Shown piece after piece: positions 50,296-58,145 of a stretch of DNA of 64,000 bases. The stretch covers positions 1 to 64,000 of the forward strand of contig JADKDT010000005.1 of assembly GCA_016714465.1 (NCBI GenBank), in the 5' to 3' direction. Made by a program: the position numbers and the translations under genes. The notes under the pieces are model-generated. The model saw nothing but the letters and a program-made list of their open reading frames with translations, had not been told where the DNA came from and ran no database searches. Position 1 is the first letter of the stretch. Every line of letters begins with the position of its first letter. This DNA is from Candidatus Brachythrix odensensis. GTDB taxonomy: Bacteria > Chloroflexota > Anaerolineae > J036 > Brachytrichaceae.

Positions 50296-52686
50296 TTAGC
50301 GCAGCGCGACCGGCACAAACACCCGCGTCACCGCCATTTCGTAGGCGCCCATGTCGAAGCGCGGCCCGAACGGCCGGGCCCGCCCGTCAAGGTCAGCGCT
50401 CACGCCCGCGCCGGCGCAGGCATCGATGGCTGGCGACGCGAGCTGAAGCGTGTAGTCCTGCCCCGCGCCCGGCGACACAAATCGAGGATTCGTGTTCGTT
50501 CCGTATCTCCCACTCTGGTCAATGCTGCACACGGCGATTACCGGATCGCCCCCGCTTGAGGTGCCGTTGCCATAGACGATGTTGTTGTAGACATAGCTCT
50601 GCGCGACGGCCGATAATGTCGACACGCCTCCGCCGCCCACGTTGTTGGCAATGGTCGAATGGGTCACCGTCAGCGCGCCCTCGGTATTTCGAATCCCCGC
50701 ACCATACGAGGCGCTGGTCGTATTGCTGTAGATCAGGGTATTGGTGATCCACCCGATGGCTTTGCTCCCCTCCTGCAGAATCGCCCCGCCCCGGGTGGCT
50801 TTGTTTCCATGCAGAATCGCCCGATCCAGCGACAGCCAGGTGTCATTGGCGTAGATGGCGCCGCCCAGGCCCTGGGTGGACAGGGACGCGCTGAAGACCG
50901 CCGAGTTGTTATAGAACACCGGCACCCCGGTCACGGCCGGCAGGGTCGTATCGGTCGGCGCGCTGCCGCCAATGGAAAGGGTCGCGGCATCGGCCGCTAG
51001 CGCGCCGCCGTTGGCCGCCGCGTAATTGTTGGAGAAGGCGCAGTTGCGGGCTGCCAATCCGCTCCGGTCCAGATATACCCCGCCGCCGCTGCCCGTCATG
51101 GCGGTGTTGCCATCGAGGGCCGTGCCAACGGTCGCGCCATCGCAGCTCAGCGCGCTCGCGCCGGCCGCATACAGACCGCCACCGTTGTTCTTCGCCAGGT
51201 TCCCTTCGAACACGGCGCCCGGCAGGGAGATCACGCTGTTGTCGCGATACAACCCCCCGTTGTTTTCACTCGCGGTGTTGGCGCACACCTTCCCCGCGAA
51301 CGATGCGCTGCTGTTGGTCATGAACATGCCCGCGCCCAGCGTGGCGGTATTTCCATAGGTCGGCGAGGACTGCTGGCCGATGTTCGTATTGGACACGGCG
51401 TCCAGCACGCTGCCGCCCGCCAGATACATTCCGCCGCCGTCGCCGCTGGCGCGGTTGTTCATGATCACCACATTGGATCCGAGCGTCGTGATCCGGCTCC
51501 CATGGGCGTAAATCCCCGCGCCGTCATGGGCGCGGTTGCAGCACTGCCCGCTCGAGCCCACATAGGCTCCGCTGGTCAACGTGATGACCGCTGAATCCGC
51601 ATAGATGCCACCGCCCCGGCCGGTCGCGCCCAGGGCGCGGTTTGCGATCACGTCCGAGCCGTTGAGATAGGCCGTGCCCGTCGCGGCGTAGATCCCGCCG
51701 CCGTCGATGCTGGCGTCGTTTTCGCTGATGTCGCTGTAGGTGTCGATGGCGTTCAGCCGGCCATACACCGCGACGCCCCCGCCATACAGGGCAGCCGTGT
51801 TGAGCCGGACGGTCGAGCCATTCGTCAGAGTCGCGGCAGTTCCGTACGAAATGTAGATCCCGCCGCCCTGAGTGCCGTTGTTGCCGCTCAGGATCGTGTT
51901 GGAGAGGGTTGCCCACGCATTCGTACCATACACATCAACGCCTGCCCCAAAACCAACGCCGCCGGCCACCCGAAGATTCATCAGATATACGCTGCTCGCA
52001 TTGACATCGATGGCGCTGCCGGAGGTCGCGGTAATGCTGCTCGTCGCGCCAGCGACGAAATTCGCGCAGGTCGCGTCATAGCCGCCGGCGATGGTGATGG
52101 TCTTGGTGCCAGTGATATCGATGCTTTGGCTGAAGGCACCCTCTGAAACCCGAACAGTAGCGCCATTGGGCGCTGCCGTGACAGCCAACTGGATGGTTTC
52201 ATACGCGCAGGTCCCGTCGACACCCACCCGATAGGCCCCGGCCGGCACGGCGGCCATCCCGCTTGCGCCGGCTTCAGTGGGCTGAGGCGCAAGCGTCTGG
52301 CGCGCCTCGGCGACCTCAGCAGCGATGAGGCCGCGCACATCGGTCTCGGCCGCGACATCAAAGGCGATCACCGCCTCGGGCCCGGCGTTGCGGGCGGCAT
52401 CAAAGTCACGCATGGCGCGGGCGATGCGATCCAGGGCGGGCCGATCGGTCTTCGAAAAGGGGCTCTCGAGCAGGAACGCCGGGATCGGCCGTTCGGGCTG
52501 AACGGGAACGAGGCCGTCGTCACCACTCAGCCCAAGCTCTGGGGCCGGAACCATCGGCAACAGGGCCGGATCGGGCCCGGCGTCACCCTGAACGACCGGC
52601 ATCGGACTTGCACTCAGTCCAAACATCAGGGCCGCGCACGTACCTAGACGGGCGGCAATCGTGGACAGATTGAAGGGCGCGCTCAT
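50296..52686 (-). CDS. Exported parallel beta-helix protein with choice-of-anchor-Q-like C-terminus
   Basis: A 796-residue exported protein. N-terminal signal-like MSAPFNLSTIAARLGTCAALMFGLSASPMPV, an ~120-residue linker, then beta-helix rungs rich in GGGIY / GGGVY (TQGGGIYISYGTAATL, DGGGIYAATGTAYL, GRGGGIYADSAVITL, DGGGMYLAGG), the pattern of polymorphic-outer-membrane-protein-like repeats. The C-terminal module SPAIDACAGAGVSADLDGRARPFGPRFDMGAYE is the choice-of-anchor Q signature, and the protein ends RVFVPVALR, matching two neighbours. Strong ribosome binding site GGAGGAGG before ATG 52686. First of a minus-strand run (beta-helix, RHS, giant PKD protein) with gaps of only 44 and 18 bases, so probably one operon. 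Confidence 0.86.
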   Translation of the reverse strand: MSAPFNLSTIAARLGTCAALMFGLSASPMPVVQGDAGPDPALLPMVPAPELGLSGDDGLVPVQPERPIPAFLLESPFSKTDRPALDRIARAMRDFDAARNAGPEAVIAFDVAAETDVRGLIAAEVAEARQTLAPQPTEAGASGMAAVPAGAYRVGVDGTCAYETIQLAVTAAPNGATVRVSEGAFSQSIDITGTKTITIAGGYDATCANFVAGATSSITATSGSAIDVNASSVYLMNLRVAGGVGFGAGVDVYGTNAWATLSNTILSGNNGTQGGGIYISYGTAATLTNGSTVRLNTAALYGGGVAVYGRLNAIDTYSDISENDASIDGGGIYAATGTAYLNGSDVIANRALGATGRGGGIYADSAVITLTSGAYVGSSGQCCNRAHDGAGIYAHGSRITTLGSNVVIMNNRASGDGGGMYLAGGSVLDAVSNTNIGQQSSPTYGNTATLGAGMFMTNSSASFAGKVCANTASENNGGLYRDNSVISLPGAVFEGNLAKNNGGGLYAAGASALSCDGATVGTALDGNTAMTGSGGGVYLDRSGLAARNCAFSNNYAAANGGALAADAATLSIGGSAPTDTTLPAVTGVPVFYNNSAVFSASLSTQGLGGAIYANDTWLSLDRAILHGNKATRGGAILQEGSKAIGWITNTLIYSNTTSASYGAGIRNTEGALTVTHSTIANNVGGGGVSTLSAVAQSYVYNNIVYGNGTSSGGDPVIAVCSIDQSGRYGTNTNPRFVSPGAGQDYTLQLASPAIDACAGAGVSADLDGRARPFGPRFDMGAYEMAVTRVFVPVALR

Positions 52687-52828
52687 CAGTCCTCCTCCGA
52701 CGGCGGATGCGCGTCTTCAGAGGCCCGATATCAGGATATGCGCTGGCGCACTGAATGCGGCATCATCCGTGAGATGGAAAATATCTGATTCCAGTATAGG
52801 ACCGCCGGCGAAAAGGTCTTCCACGCAA

Positions 52829-52896
52829 ACACCCTAAAGGTGGGCCCTCTTTGGTTTAACCTGGCGCGGTTCTCTGCGGGCCCACCTTCAAGGTGT
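52829..52896. terminator. 19-bp inverted repeat after the YfhO-like gene
   Basis: ACACCCTAAAGGTGGGCCC pairs with GGGCCCACCTTCAAGGTGT with two mismatches. The right arm overlaps the last codons of the YfhO-like gene. The gap 52687-52887 holds nothing else recognised. Confidence 0.6.
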
Positions 52897-55611
52897 TCGC
52901 CGAACCCGCCCAAACCATGCCGCAAGCGCCCCCCACAGCCCCAGCCCCAGCCCTGACAGCAACAGGCCGAGCCGGACCGAGGCGGGCTCATAGGCGAAGA
53001 CCACTTCACGCGCGCCCGGCCCGAGCTCGACTGCGCGAAACAGGCCCTCGAAGCAGGCGATGGGGGCGGCGGCGCCATCGACGCGGGCCACCCACCCGGG
53101 ATAGCACGCATCGCGCAGAACCAGCCAGCCCGTTGAAACGCCGGGCGGGAGCGTGATCCGAAGGCGCTCGGCGGCATCGTCCACGATCACCGCCGGCGTG
53201 GACGCCCCGGCCGCATCCAGGACGAACGCCCGCGGGGCAGGATTCAAGTTCTCGTAAATCTTGACGTCGCCCGAATGAACCACCCGCATTCGGTGCTCGC
53301 CGCCCACGCCCTGGGACAGGAAAGAGCCGTCCGTGGCATCGATGCTGGTCAGAGCGCGAAGCGACGCTTCGGATTCGGATTGGAGCGTCAACGTTAGCGG
53401 CATACGCCGGCCGACCAGGTCGATCCGCGCGGCGAAGGTTGGGCTGATCACGCTCAGCGGGGCGAAACGGATCGCGCCATCGGCGTAGTCGAGCGTCGCC
53501 GTCACAGCCAGCGCCCTCATCCCGGCCGGCGCGGCAAACACCAGGCCGAGGGCGGTGCTGTCAAACGCCCGCAGCGGCACGCTTAATGTTGGCGAGAGCG
53601 GCGCGCTGAAAAGCAGGTCGTAGTACACCCCGTCGATGAAGATGTCGGCGGTCTTGTCGGCGATGAGATAGCGCACGCCCATCTTTTCGAGCCAGGCGTT
53701 GGCCGGCACGCCGGTCAGGACCTCGCGCAGCCGGCCGTCCAGCGCGCCCCCCTTCTCTCGGGCCGCGAATTGTCCAACGAAATCAACATAGCGCTTCAGG
53801 GGGAGCAGACCGCCGTCGTAGCCATCCACGCCCGGCAGGCGATAGGTCAGGGACAGGTTGGGCGAGAGGATCTCCTTCTGCTTGGAGGCGATGATCCGGT
53901 CGTACAGCCCATCGGCGCTCAGTCCCGGCCCATAGATCAGGCGCTGTTCAGGCATGTCGCCCGGGTCAAAGAACAATCCCGATAAGGCCAGGATGCGCCC
54001 GCTCGCCCCGGGGGTGGCGTTGTCCACCAGCAGGTGCAGGGTCGATGGACGCAGATCGGTCAGCGCCCCGGGATCGGAGGCGCGGGTGTAGGGCTGGAAG
54101 CGCGCGCCCAGCATGAGCTCGATCACAAGCAAGGCCGGCAAGGCCAGGCTCGCCGCGCGGCGCGCGCGCGGCCAGCACGCCGCGGCGGCCATCGCCAGGC
54201 TGACCGCCGCGCCAAAGGCGACCCAGCCGGTCAGGGTCGCTGCCGCCGGCAGCCCGCGATACTCCGCCTCGGGCGACAGGCGCGCGCCAAGAAGCAGCCC
54301 GGCGAAAACGGCCACGACGAGCCCGATCCAGGCGGCAAACAGCATCCGCCAACGCCCTTCCGTCGCTGCCGCCCGCAGCCCATCGACGCCATATCCCGCC
54401 AGAAGCGCGGCGCCCAACGCAAACAACACCAGCCAACGGGCCTGGGCGCGGAACAGGTTGAACCCGGGCAGGAAGCGATACAACAGGTTGAAGAGCGGCG
54501 TGGCCACGCCCAGGGCAAGAACCACCCCGACGAGCGCGAGACCAAGCGCCATCGCCCGCCCGCCGCGCGAGCCGGCCGCGCCCGGCAGGAGCAGGCCGGC
54601 CAGGGCCAGGGCCAGCCCCGAAGCGCCGAGGTAGGCGATGTACTCGGGAAAGAGCGGATCGCCAAAGGGCGGGAGCAGCGCCCGGGCCAGCACCCACGGC
54701 CGCCAGGAGAACGAGCCGACCTCGTTGAAGGGCAGCCCGCCCGCCCGGGCCGACTCGCCGGCCAGCTCGAGCGTGGGCGCGAGCTGCGCGGCGGCCAGCA
54801 GCCCGCCCATCGCGCCGGCCACGCCCAACGCAATCAGCCAAACCAACGCCGTCTTCGCCCGCCGGATCGGCGGCATGCGCGGCCCGCTCAGGCTGCGCAA
54901 CGCGCACATCAGCCCCAGCCCAAACAGGCTGATATACAACGACTGGGTGTGGCCAGCGAAGACCTGCAGCGCAACCAGCCCGGCCAGGGCCACGGCCGGA
55001 CCGGCAAGCCATCGGAAGCTGGCGCCCTGCGCCGCGCCGTCGACCAGGCGCAGTCCACACAGCGCCATCAGCGGCAGCCAGGCCAGGGCCTGGAGCTGGT
55101 TGATGTGCTCGACTTGCGCGCCAAGATAGCCCCCCAGACCAAAAACCAGGGCGGCGGCGAACGCGCCGGGCCGCCTCAGCCCGAATCCGCGCCGGGCCAG
55201 CGCATACGCCCCAAGCGCCGCGATTGCCAGATGCAATCCAATCTGCCACGAAACCGACCGGTCGGCCGGCAGCCAGGCCAGCAGCAGGTTGAGTGGATAG
55301 AAGAAACCAGCCTGCGAGTTGGCCAGGAACGGCGCGCCCATGAAGGTATAGGGGTTCCATAGTGGCAGGCGCCCCTCGCGGACAGCCTGGGCGGCGAAGT
55401 CGCGCAGGGGGTAGAAATACAGCAGCAGATCGCCCCGGGCGATGGCGAGACCGCCAAACGTAATCGGCCAGGTCGCTGCGGCGGCCAACGCGATCAGCGC
55501 GGCCGGGGCCAGGGTCCGGATGCGTGCGCGCCAGCGCAACAAGGTCAATCTCATTTTCATTCGGAGGAGATATGCCCCGGCTCCGCCGGTAAAACCGGTC
55601 GGGTGGATCAA
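52888..55611 (-). CDS. YfhO-like polytopic membrane protein
   Basis: A ~890-907-residue membrane protein of the YfhO (Bacterial membrane protein YfhO) family. About a dozen N-terminal membrane helices carry the signature loop GDLLLYFYPLRDFAAQAVREGRLPLWNPYTFMGAPFLANSQAGFFYPLNLLLA. A large extracytoplasmic C-terminal part follows (~500 on, with DGYDGGLLPLKRYVDFV and PRAFVLDA), then a last helix SVRLGLLLSGLGLGLWGALAAWFG. YfhO in firmicutes is needed for sugar decoration of lipoteichoic acid; homologues are GT-C-like and are probably glycosyl-lipid transferases. The TTG at 55611 overlaps the upstream stop (TTGA); ATG 55560 or 55554 are alternatives. It could glycosylate the exported proteins of this locus (speculative). 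Confidence 0.86.
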   Translation of the reverse strand: MIHPTGFTGGAGAYLLRMKMRLTLLRWRARIRTLAPAALIALAAAATWPITFGGLAIARGDLLLYFYPLRDFAAQAVREGRLPLWNPYTFMGAPFLANSQAGFFYPLNLLLAWLPADRSVSWQIGLHLAIAALGAYALARRGFGLRRPGAFAAALVFGLGGYLGAQVEHINQLQALAWLPLMALCGLRLVDGAAQGASFRWLAGPAVALAGLVALQVFAGHTQSLYISLFGLGLMCALRSLSGPRMPPIRRAKTALVWLIALGVAGAMGGLLAAAQLAPTLELAGESARAGGLPFNEVGSFSWRPWVLARALLPPFGDPLFPEYIAYLGASGLALALAGLLLPGAAGSRGGRAMALGLALVGVVLALGVATPLFNLLYRFLPGFNLFRAQARWLVLFALGAALLAGYGVDGLRAAATEGRWRMLFAAWIGLVVAVFAGLLLGARLSPEAEYRGLPAAATLTGWVAFGAAVSLAMAAAACWPRARRAASLALPALLVIELMLGARFQPYTRASDPGALTDLRPSTLHLLVDNATPGASGRILALSGLFFDPGDMPEQRLIYGPGLSADGLYDRIIASKQKEILSPNLSLTYRLPGVDGYDGGLLPLKRYVDFVGQFAAREKGGALDGRLREVLTGVPANAWLEKMGVRYLIADKTADIFIDGVYYDLLFSAPLSPTLSVPLRAFDSTALGLVFAAPAGMRALAVTATLDYADGAIRFAPLSVISPTFAARIDLVGRRMPLTLTLQSESEASLRALTSIDATDGSFLSQGVGGEHRMRVVHSGDVKIYENLNPAPRAFVLDAAGASTPAVIVDDAAERLRITLPPGVSTGWLVLRDACYPGWVARVDGAAAPIACFEGLFRAVELGPGAREVVFAYEPASVRLGLLLSGLGLGLWGALAAWFGRVRRTP

Positions 55612-56861
55612 CTCAGCGCATTGAGCACGGTGTCGATCTCGCGGATAGTGTTGTAATGCGTCATCGACGCGCGGATGACTCCCCCGCCGTCCTCCAAGCC
55701 CAGCCGCTCGGACAGGTTCTGGGCGTAATAGTTGCCGTGCTGGATGAGGATAGCCTCTCTGCCCAGGGCCACCGACATCTCCTCCGGGCTACCCTTGGGC
55801 ACGCGGAAGCCCACCGTCGGCGCGCGCTGGCCAAAACGGGCCGGATCAGTGATGCCAAACACTTTCGCCCCCGGGATTGCCAGGATCCCGCCGATCAACC
55901 GCTCGCTCAGCATCCGCTCGTAATCCTGCATGGCGTCGAGAGCCGCCCGGAAGCGCGCGGCCCTCGGGCTGCGCAGGGTCGCGATTGAGGGAGGCACCAG
56001 GCTGGCCACCCAATCCAAATACTCGAAGGTGCCCAGCAGGGCCGCCTGCGATTCGTGATTCTGGGTGCCTGTCTCAAACTTGCCCGGCAGCGTGTTCGTG
56101 GCCGGGCGCACTTTGTAGGCCGGCAGCGCCTCGAGCGACGCCCGCCGCCCCCACAGCGCGCCCATGTGCGCGCCCCAGAACTTGTAGGGCGAGCAGGCCA
56201 GAAAATCGCAGTCCAGATCCTGCACATCGATGGCGGCATGCGGGGCATAGGCCACCGCATCGATAAAGGTCAGCGCGCCGGCCGCCTTGGCCATCCCCAC
56301 AATCTGCTTGAGCGGGTTGATCGTGCCGACCATGTTCGAAGCCCCACCAACCGCCACCAGGCGCGTGCGCGGGCCGAGGTAACGCTCGAAGTCATCCAGG
56401 TTCAGCGTGCAGTCGTCGGGGTTGATGTCGATCGCCCGAACGATCACGCCCCGGTCCTGGGCGGCCAGATGCCAGGGCGAGTAGTTCGCGTCATGGTCGA
56501 GTTTGGTCAGGATGATTTCGTCGCCGGCCCGCCAGCTCTGGCTCAAGCTGCGGCTGAGGGCAAAGGTGAGGGTCGTCATGTTCGCCCCGAGGATCACTTC
56601 GTCAGCGCTCGGCGCGTTGAGCAAATCGGCCATCGCCTCGTGGGTGGCGGCCACAACGGCGTCGGTCTCGTTGCTGGTGATGTAGGGGCTATGCACGTTG
56701 GCGTTCGAGCGCGAGAGATAGCGCCCGAAACCGTCGATGCACTGGGTCGGAACCTGGGTGCCGCCCGCGTTGTCAAAGAAGGCCAGGGTGTGGCCTTTGT
56801 GCTGGCGATGCAGGGAGGGGAAATGGGCGCGAATCGCGGAGATTTGATCTGGGCTGAACAT
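55608..56861 (-). CDS. Class V aminotransferase, cysteine-desulfurase-like (TIGR01976 type)
   Basis: A 417-residue PLP enzyme related to SufS/CsdA. Seen: AIRAHFPSLHRQHKGHTLAFFDNAGGTQVP, EVILGANMTTLTFALSRSL, TKLDHDANYSPWHLAAQDRG (His for PLP stacking), FIDAVAYAPHAAIDVQDLDCDFLACSPYKFWGAHMG with the PLP Lys in SPYKFWG, and RASMTHYNTIREIDTVLNAL at the end. The 'cysteine desulfurase-like' group often lacks the active-site Cys loop of true desulfurases. I see no RxGxHCA-type loop; HGNYYAQN stands in its place, so sulfur transfer is doubtful. Upstream of and translationally coupled to the YfhO-like gene, an unusual pairing. A GATAAT box lies 11 bases before ATG 56861. Confidence 0.86.
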   Translation of the reverse strand: MFSPDQISAIRAHFPSLHRQHKGHTLAFFDNAGGTQVPTQCIDGFGRYLSRSNANVHSPYITSNETDAVVAATHEAMADLLNAPSADEVILGANMTTLTFALSRSLSQSWRAGDEIILTKLDHDANYSPWHLAAQDRGVIVRAIDINPDDCTLNLDDFERYLGPRTRLVAVGGASNMVGTINPLKQIVGMAKAAGALTFIDAVAYAPHAAIDVQDLDCDFLACSPYKFWGAHMGALWGRRASLEALPAYKVRPATNTLPGKFETGTQNHESQAALLGTFEYLDWVASLVPPSIATLRSPRAARFRAALDAMQDYERMLSERLIGGILAIPGAKVFGITDPARFGQRAPTVGFRVPKGSPEEMSVALGREAILIQHGNYYAQNLSERLGLEDGGGVIRASMTHYNTIREIDTVLNALS

Positions 56862-56872
56862 GGTTGAGGCTG

Positions 56873-56878
56873 ATTATC
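56873..56878 (-). promoter_or_regulatory. -10-like GATAAT box of the class V aminotransferase gene
   Basis: GATAAT on the minus strand, 11 bases before ATG 56861. Confidence 0.45.
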
Positions 56879-56896
56879 GCGCCAGTTGATAGGGTG

Positions 56897-56922
56897 GAAG
56901 AAAGAGGCATGCCTCTTTCTTC
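56897..56922. terminator. Perfect palindrome at the rnhA stop
   Basis: GAAGAAAGAGGCATGCCTCT TTCTTC, 13-bp arms without a loop, overlapping the rnhA stop; a likely terminator ahead of the next minus-strand gene. Confidence 0.65.
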
Positions 56923-57367
56923 ATTTCGCGCTACCCAGCGCTTCCCGCCGTCCCATCGCGGCGAGCCGATGACAGCGCTCGTTCTCGCGGTTGCCGGAGT
57001 GCCCGCGGGTCCATTCCCACTTCACGGTGTGCACGGCGACCGCGGCATCCAGGGCAATCCACAGATCCTGGTTTTTGACCGGTTGGCGGGTCGACGTCTT
57101 CCAGCCCTTCGCCTTCCAGCCGGTCATCCATTGGGTGATCCCGTTGCGCAAATACTCGCTGTCGGTGATCATTCGAACCTCGCACGATTCCTTGAGCGTC
57201 TCGAGTGCGCGGATGGCGGCCGTCATCTCCATCCGGTTGCTGGTCGTCGCACGCTCGCCACCCTGCAGCTCGCGCCTTACACCGGCGTAGATCAGCACCG
57301 CCCCCCAGCCCCCGGGCCCGGGGTTCGGGTCGCAGCCGCCGTCGGTGTAGATCGTTACTTGTTTCAC
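56921..57367 (-). CDS. rnhA: Ribonuclease HI with Asp-to-His change at the fourth active-site position
   Basis: A 148-residue RNase HI, which cuts the RNA strand of RNA-DNA hybrids. Seen: TIYTDGGCDPNPGPGGWGAVL (Asp9), SNRMEMTAAIRALE (Glu47), RMITDSEYLRNGITQWMTGWKAKGW (Asp69, then the basic handle), and RGHSGNRENERCHRLA (His123). In E. coli the last motif reads NERCDxLA with catalytic Asp134; here the codon is CAT, giving His133. An E. coli D134H variant is, from memory, still active, so this may be functional. GTG start with a GATAAT box 6 bases upstream; divergent from rdgB. Confidence 0.93.
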   Translation of the reverse strand: MKQVTIYTDGGCDPNPGPGGWGAVLIYAGVRRELQGGERATTSNRMEMTAAIRALETLKESCEVRMITDSEYLRNGITQWMTGWKAKGWKTSTRQPVKNQDLWIALDAAVAVHTVKWEWTRGHSGNRENERCHRLAAMGRREALGSAK

Positions 57368-57373
57368 GGCATG

Positions 57374-57447
57374 ATTATCTCAGTCTCGTTGATAACGTTG
57401 GTAACGTTGGTAACGTTATCAACGTTATCAACAATATGAACGATAAT
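57374..57447. promoter_or_regulatory. Bidirectional promoter region of rnhA and rdgB with GTTGATAACGTTGG repeats
   Basis: GATAAT on the minus strand (57374-57379) lies 6 bases from the rnhA GTG, and GATAAT on the plus strand (57442-57447) lies 7 bases from the rdgB ATG. Between them, GTTGATAACGTTGGTAACGT is followed by TGGTAACGTTATCAACGTTA TCAAC, a compact palindromic array of GTTGATAACGTT and GGTAACGTT words. Both genes would be leaderless. The array could be an operator or a mobile palindrome. Confidence 0.6.
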
Positions 57448-57454
57448 CCCGGCC

Positions 57455-58048
57455 ATGCTCCTCATCGCCTCAAACAACGCCCACAAGCACCAGGAACTGC
57501 GTGAGATTTTCGGCGTGCTGGCTCCGGCGCTGCGCCTCGTCACCCCGCGCGAGATCGGGCTCTCGCTCGACCCCGACGAGAGCGCCGACTCGTATCTCGG
57601 CAACGCCCTGCTCAAGGCCCGGGCCTTCGCGGCCGCCGCGCATGGCAAAGGGCTGTGGGTGATCGCCGACGACTCGGGCCTCGAGGTCGACGCCCTCGGC
57701 GGCCGGCCGGGCCTGCTCTCAGCCCGCTACCACCGCCAGGCGCCGGATGGGGATGGCTGCGCGGCGCTCCTGACCGAATTGCGCGGGGTGCCCATGCCGG
57801 GCCGGACTGCCCGCTTCCGGGCCGTCATCGTCCTCATCGATCCCTCCGGCGCCGAGCAAGCCTTCACCGGCCTGTGCGAGGGGCGCATCGGCCACGGCCG
57901 GCGCGGCCTCGGCGGCTTCGGCTTCGACCCGGTCTTCCTGGTCGGCACCGGCCCGCGCATGATGGCCGAGCTCCCACCGGCCGAGAAGAACCGGATCAGC
58001 CATCGCGGCCTGGCCGCGGCGCAGGCGGTGGCGGCGATGGATGACTGA
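57455..58048 (+). CDS. rdgB: XTP/dITP diphosphatase (RdgB/HAM1)
   Basis: A 197-residue house-cleaning pyrophosphatase that hydrolyses dITP, XTP and ITP to the monophosphates, keeping deaminated purines out of DNA and RNA. Seen: LLIASNNAHKHQELREIF (SNNxxK), ADSYLGNALLKARAFAAA, VIADDSGLEVDALGGRPGLLSARY (metal and base pocket), GGFGFDPVF, and KNRISHRGLAAAQA. Normal length. The ATG at 57455 sits 7 bases after GATAAT. A small GC hairpin (58051-58070) follows the stop. Functionally it pairs well with divergent rnhA, both guarding nucleic-acid integrity. Confidence 0.94.
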   Translation: MLLIASNNAHKHQELREIFGVLAPALRLVTPREIGLSLDPDESADSYLGNALLKARAFAAAAHGKGLWVIADDSGLEVDALGGRPGLLSARYHRQAPDGDGCAALLTELRGVPMPGRTARFRAVIVLIDPSGAEQAFTGLCEGRIGHGRRGLGGFGFDPVFLVGTGPRMMAELPPAEKNRISHRGLAAAQAVAAMDD

Positions 58049-58050
58049 CG

Positions 58051-58070
58051 TCCCGCGCTTTCGCGCGGGA
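58051..58070. terminator. Small hairpin after rdgB
   Basis: TCCCGCGC and GCGCGGGA around a short TTTC loop, 2 bases after the rdgB stop. Confidence 0.5.
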
Positions 58071-58145
58071 TGACGGGGATTGTGTTCACGATCTCTTTAC
58101 GCTCCCGGCATAAGGTCTCCGCGTGATCACTGCGCAGGAGGTCCC

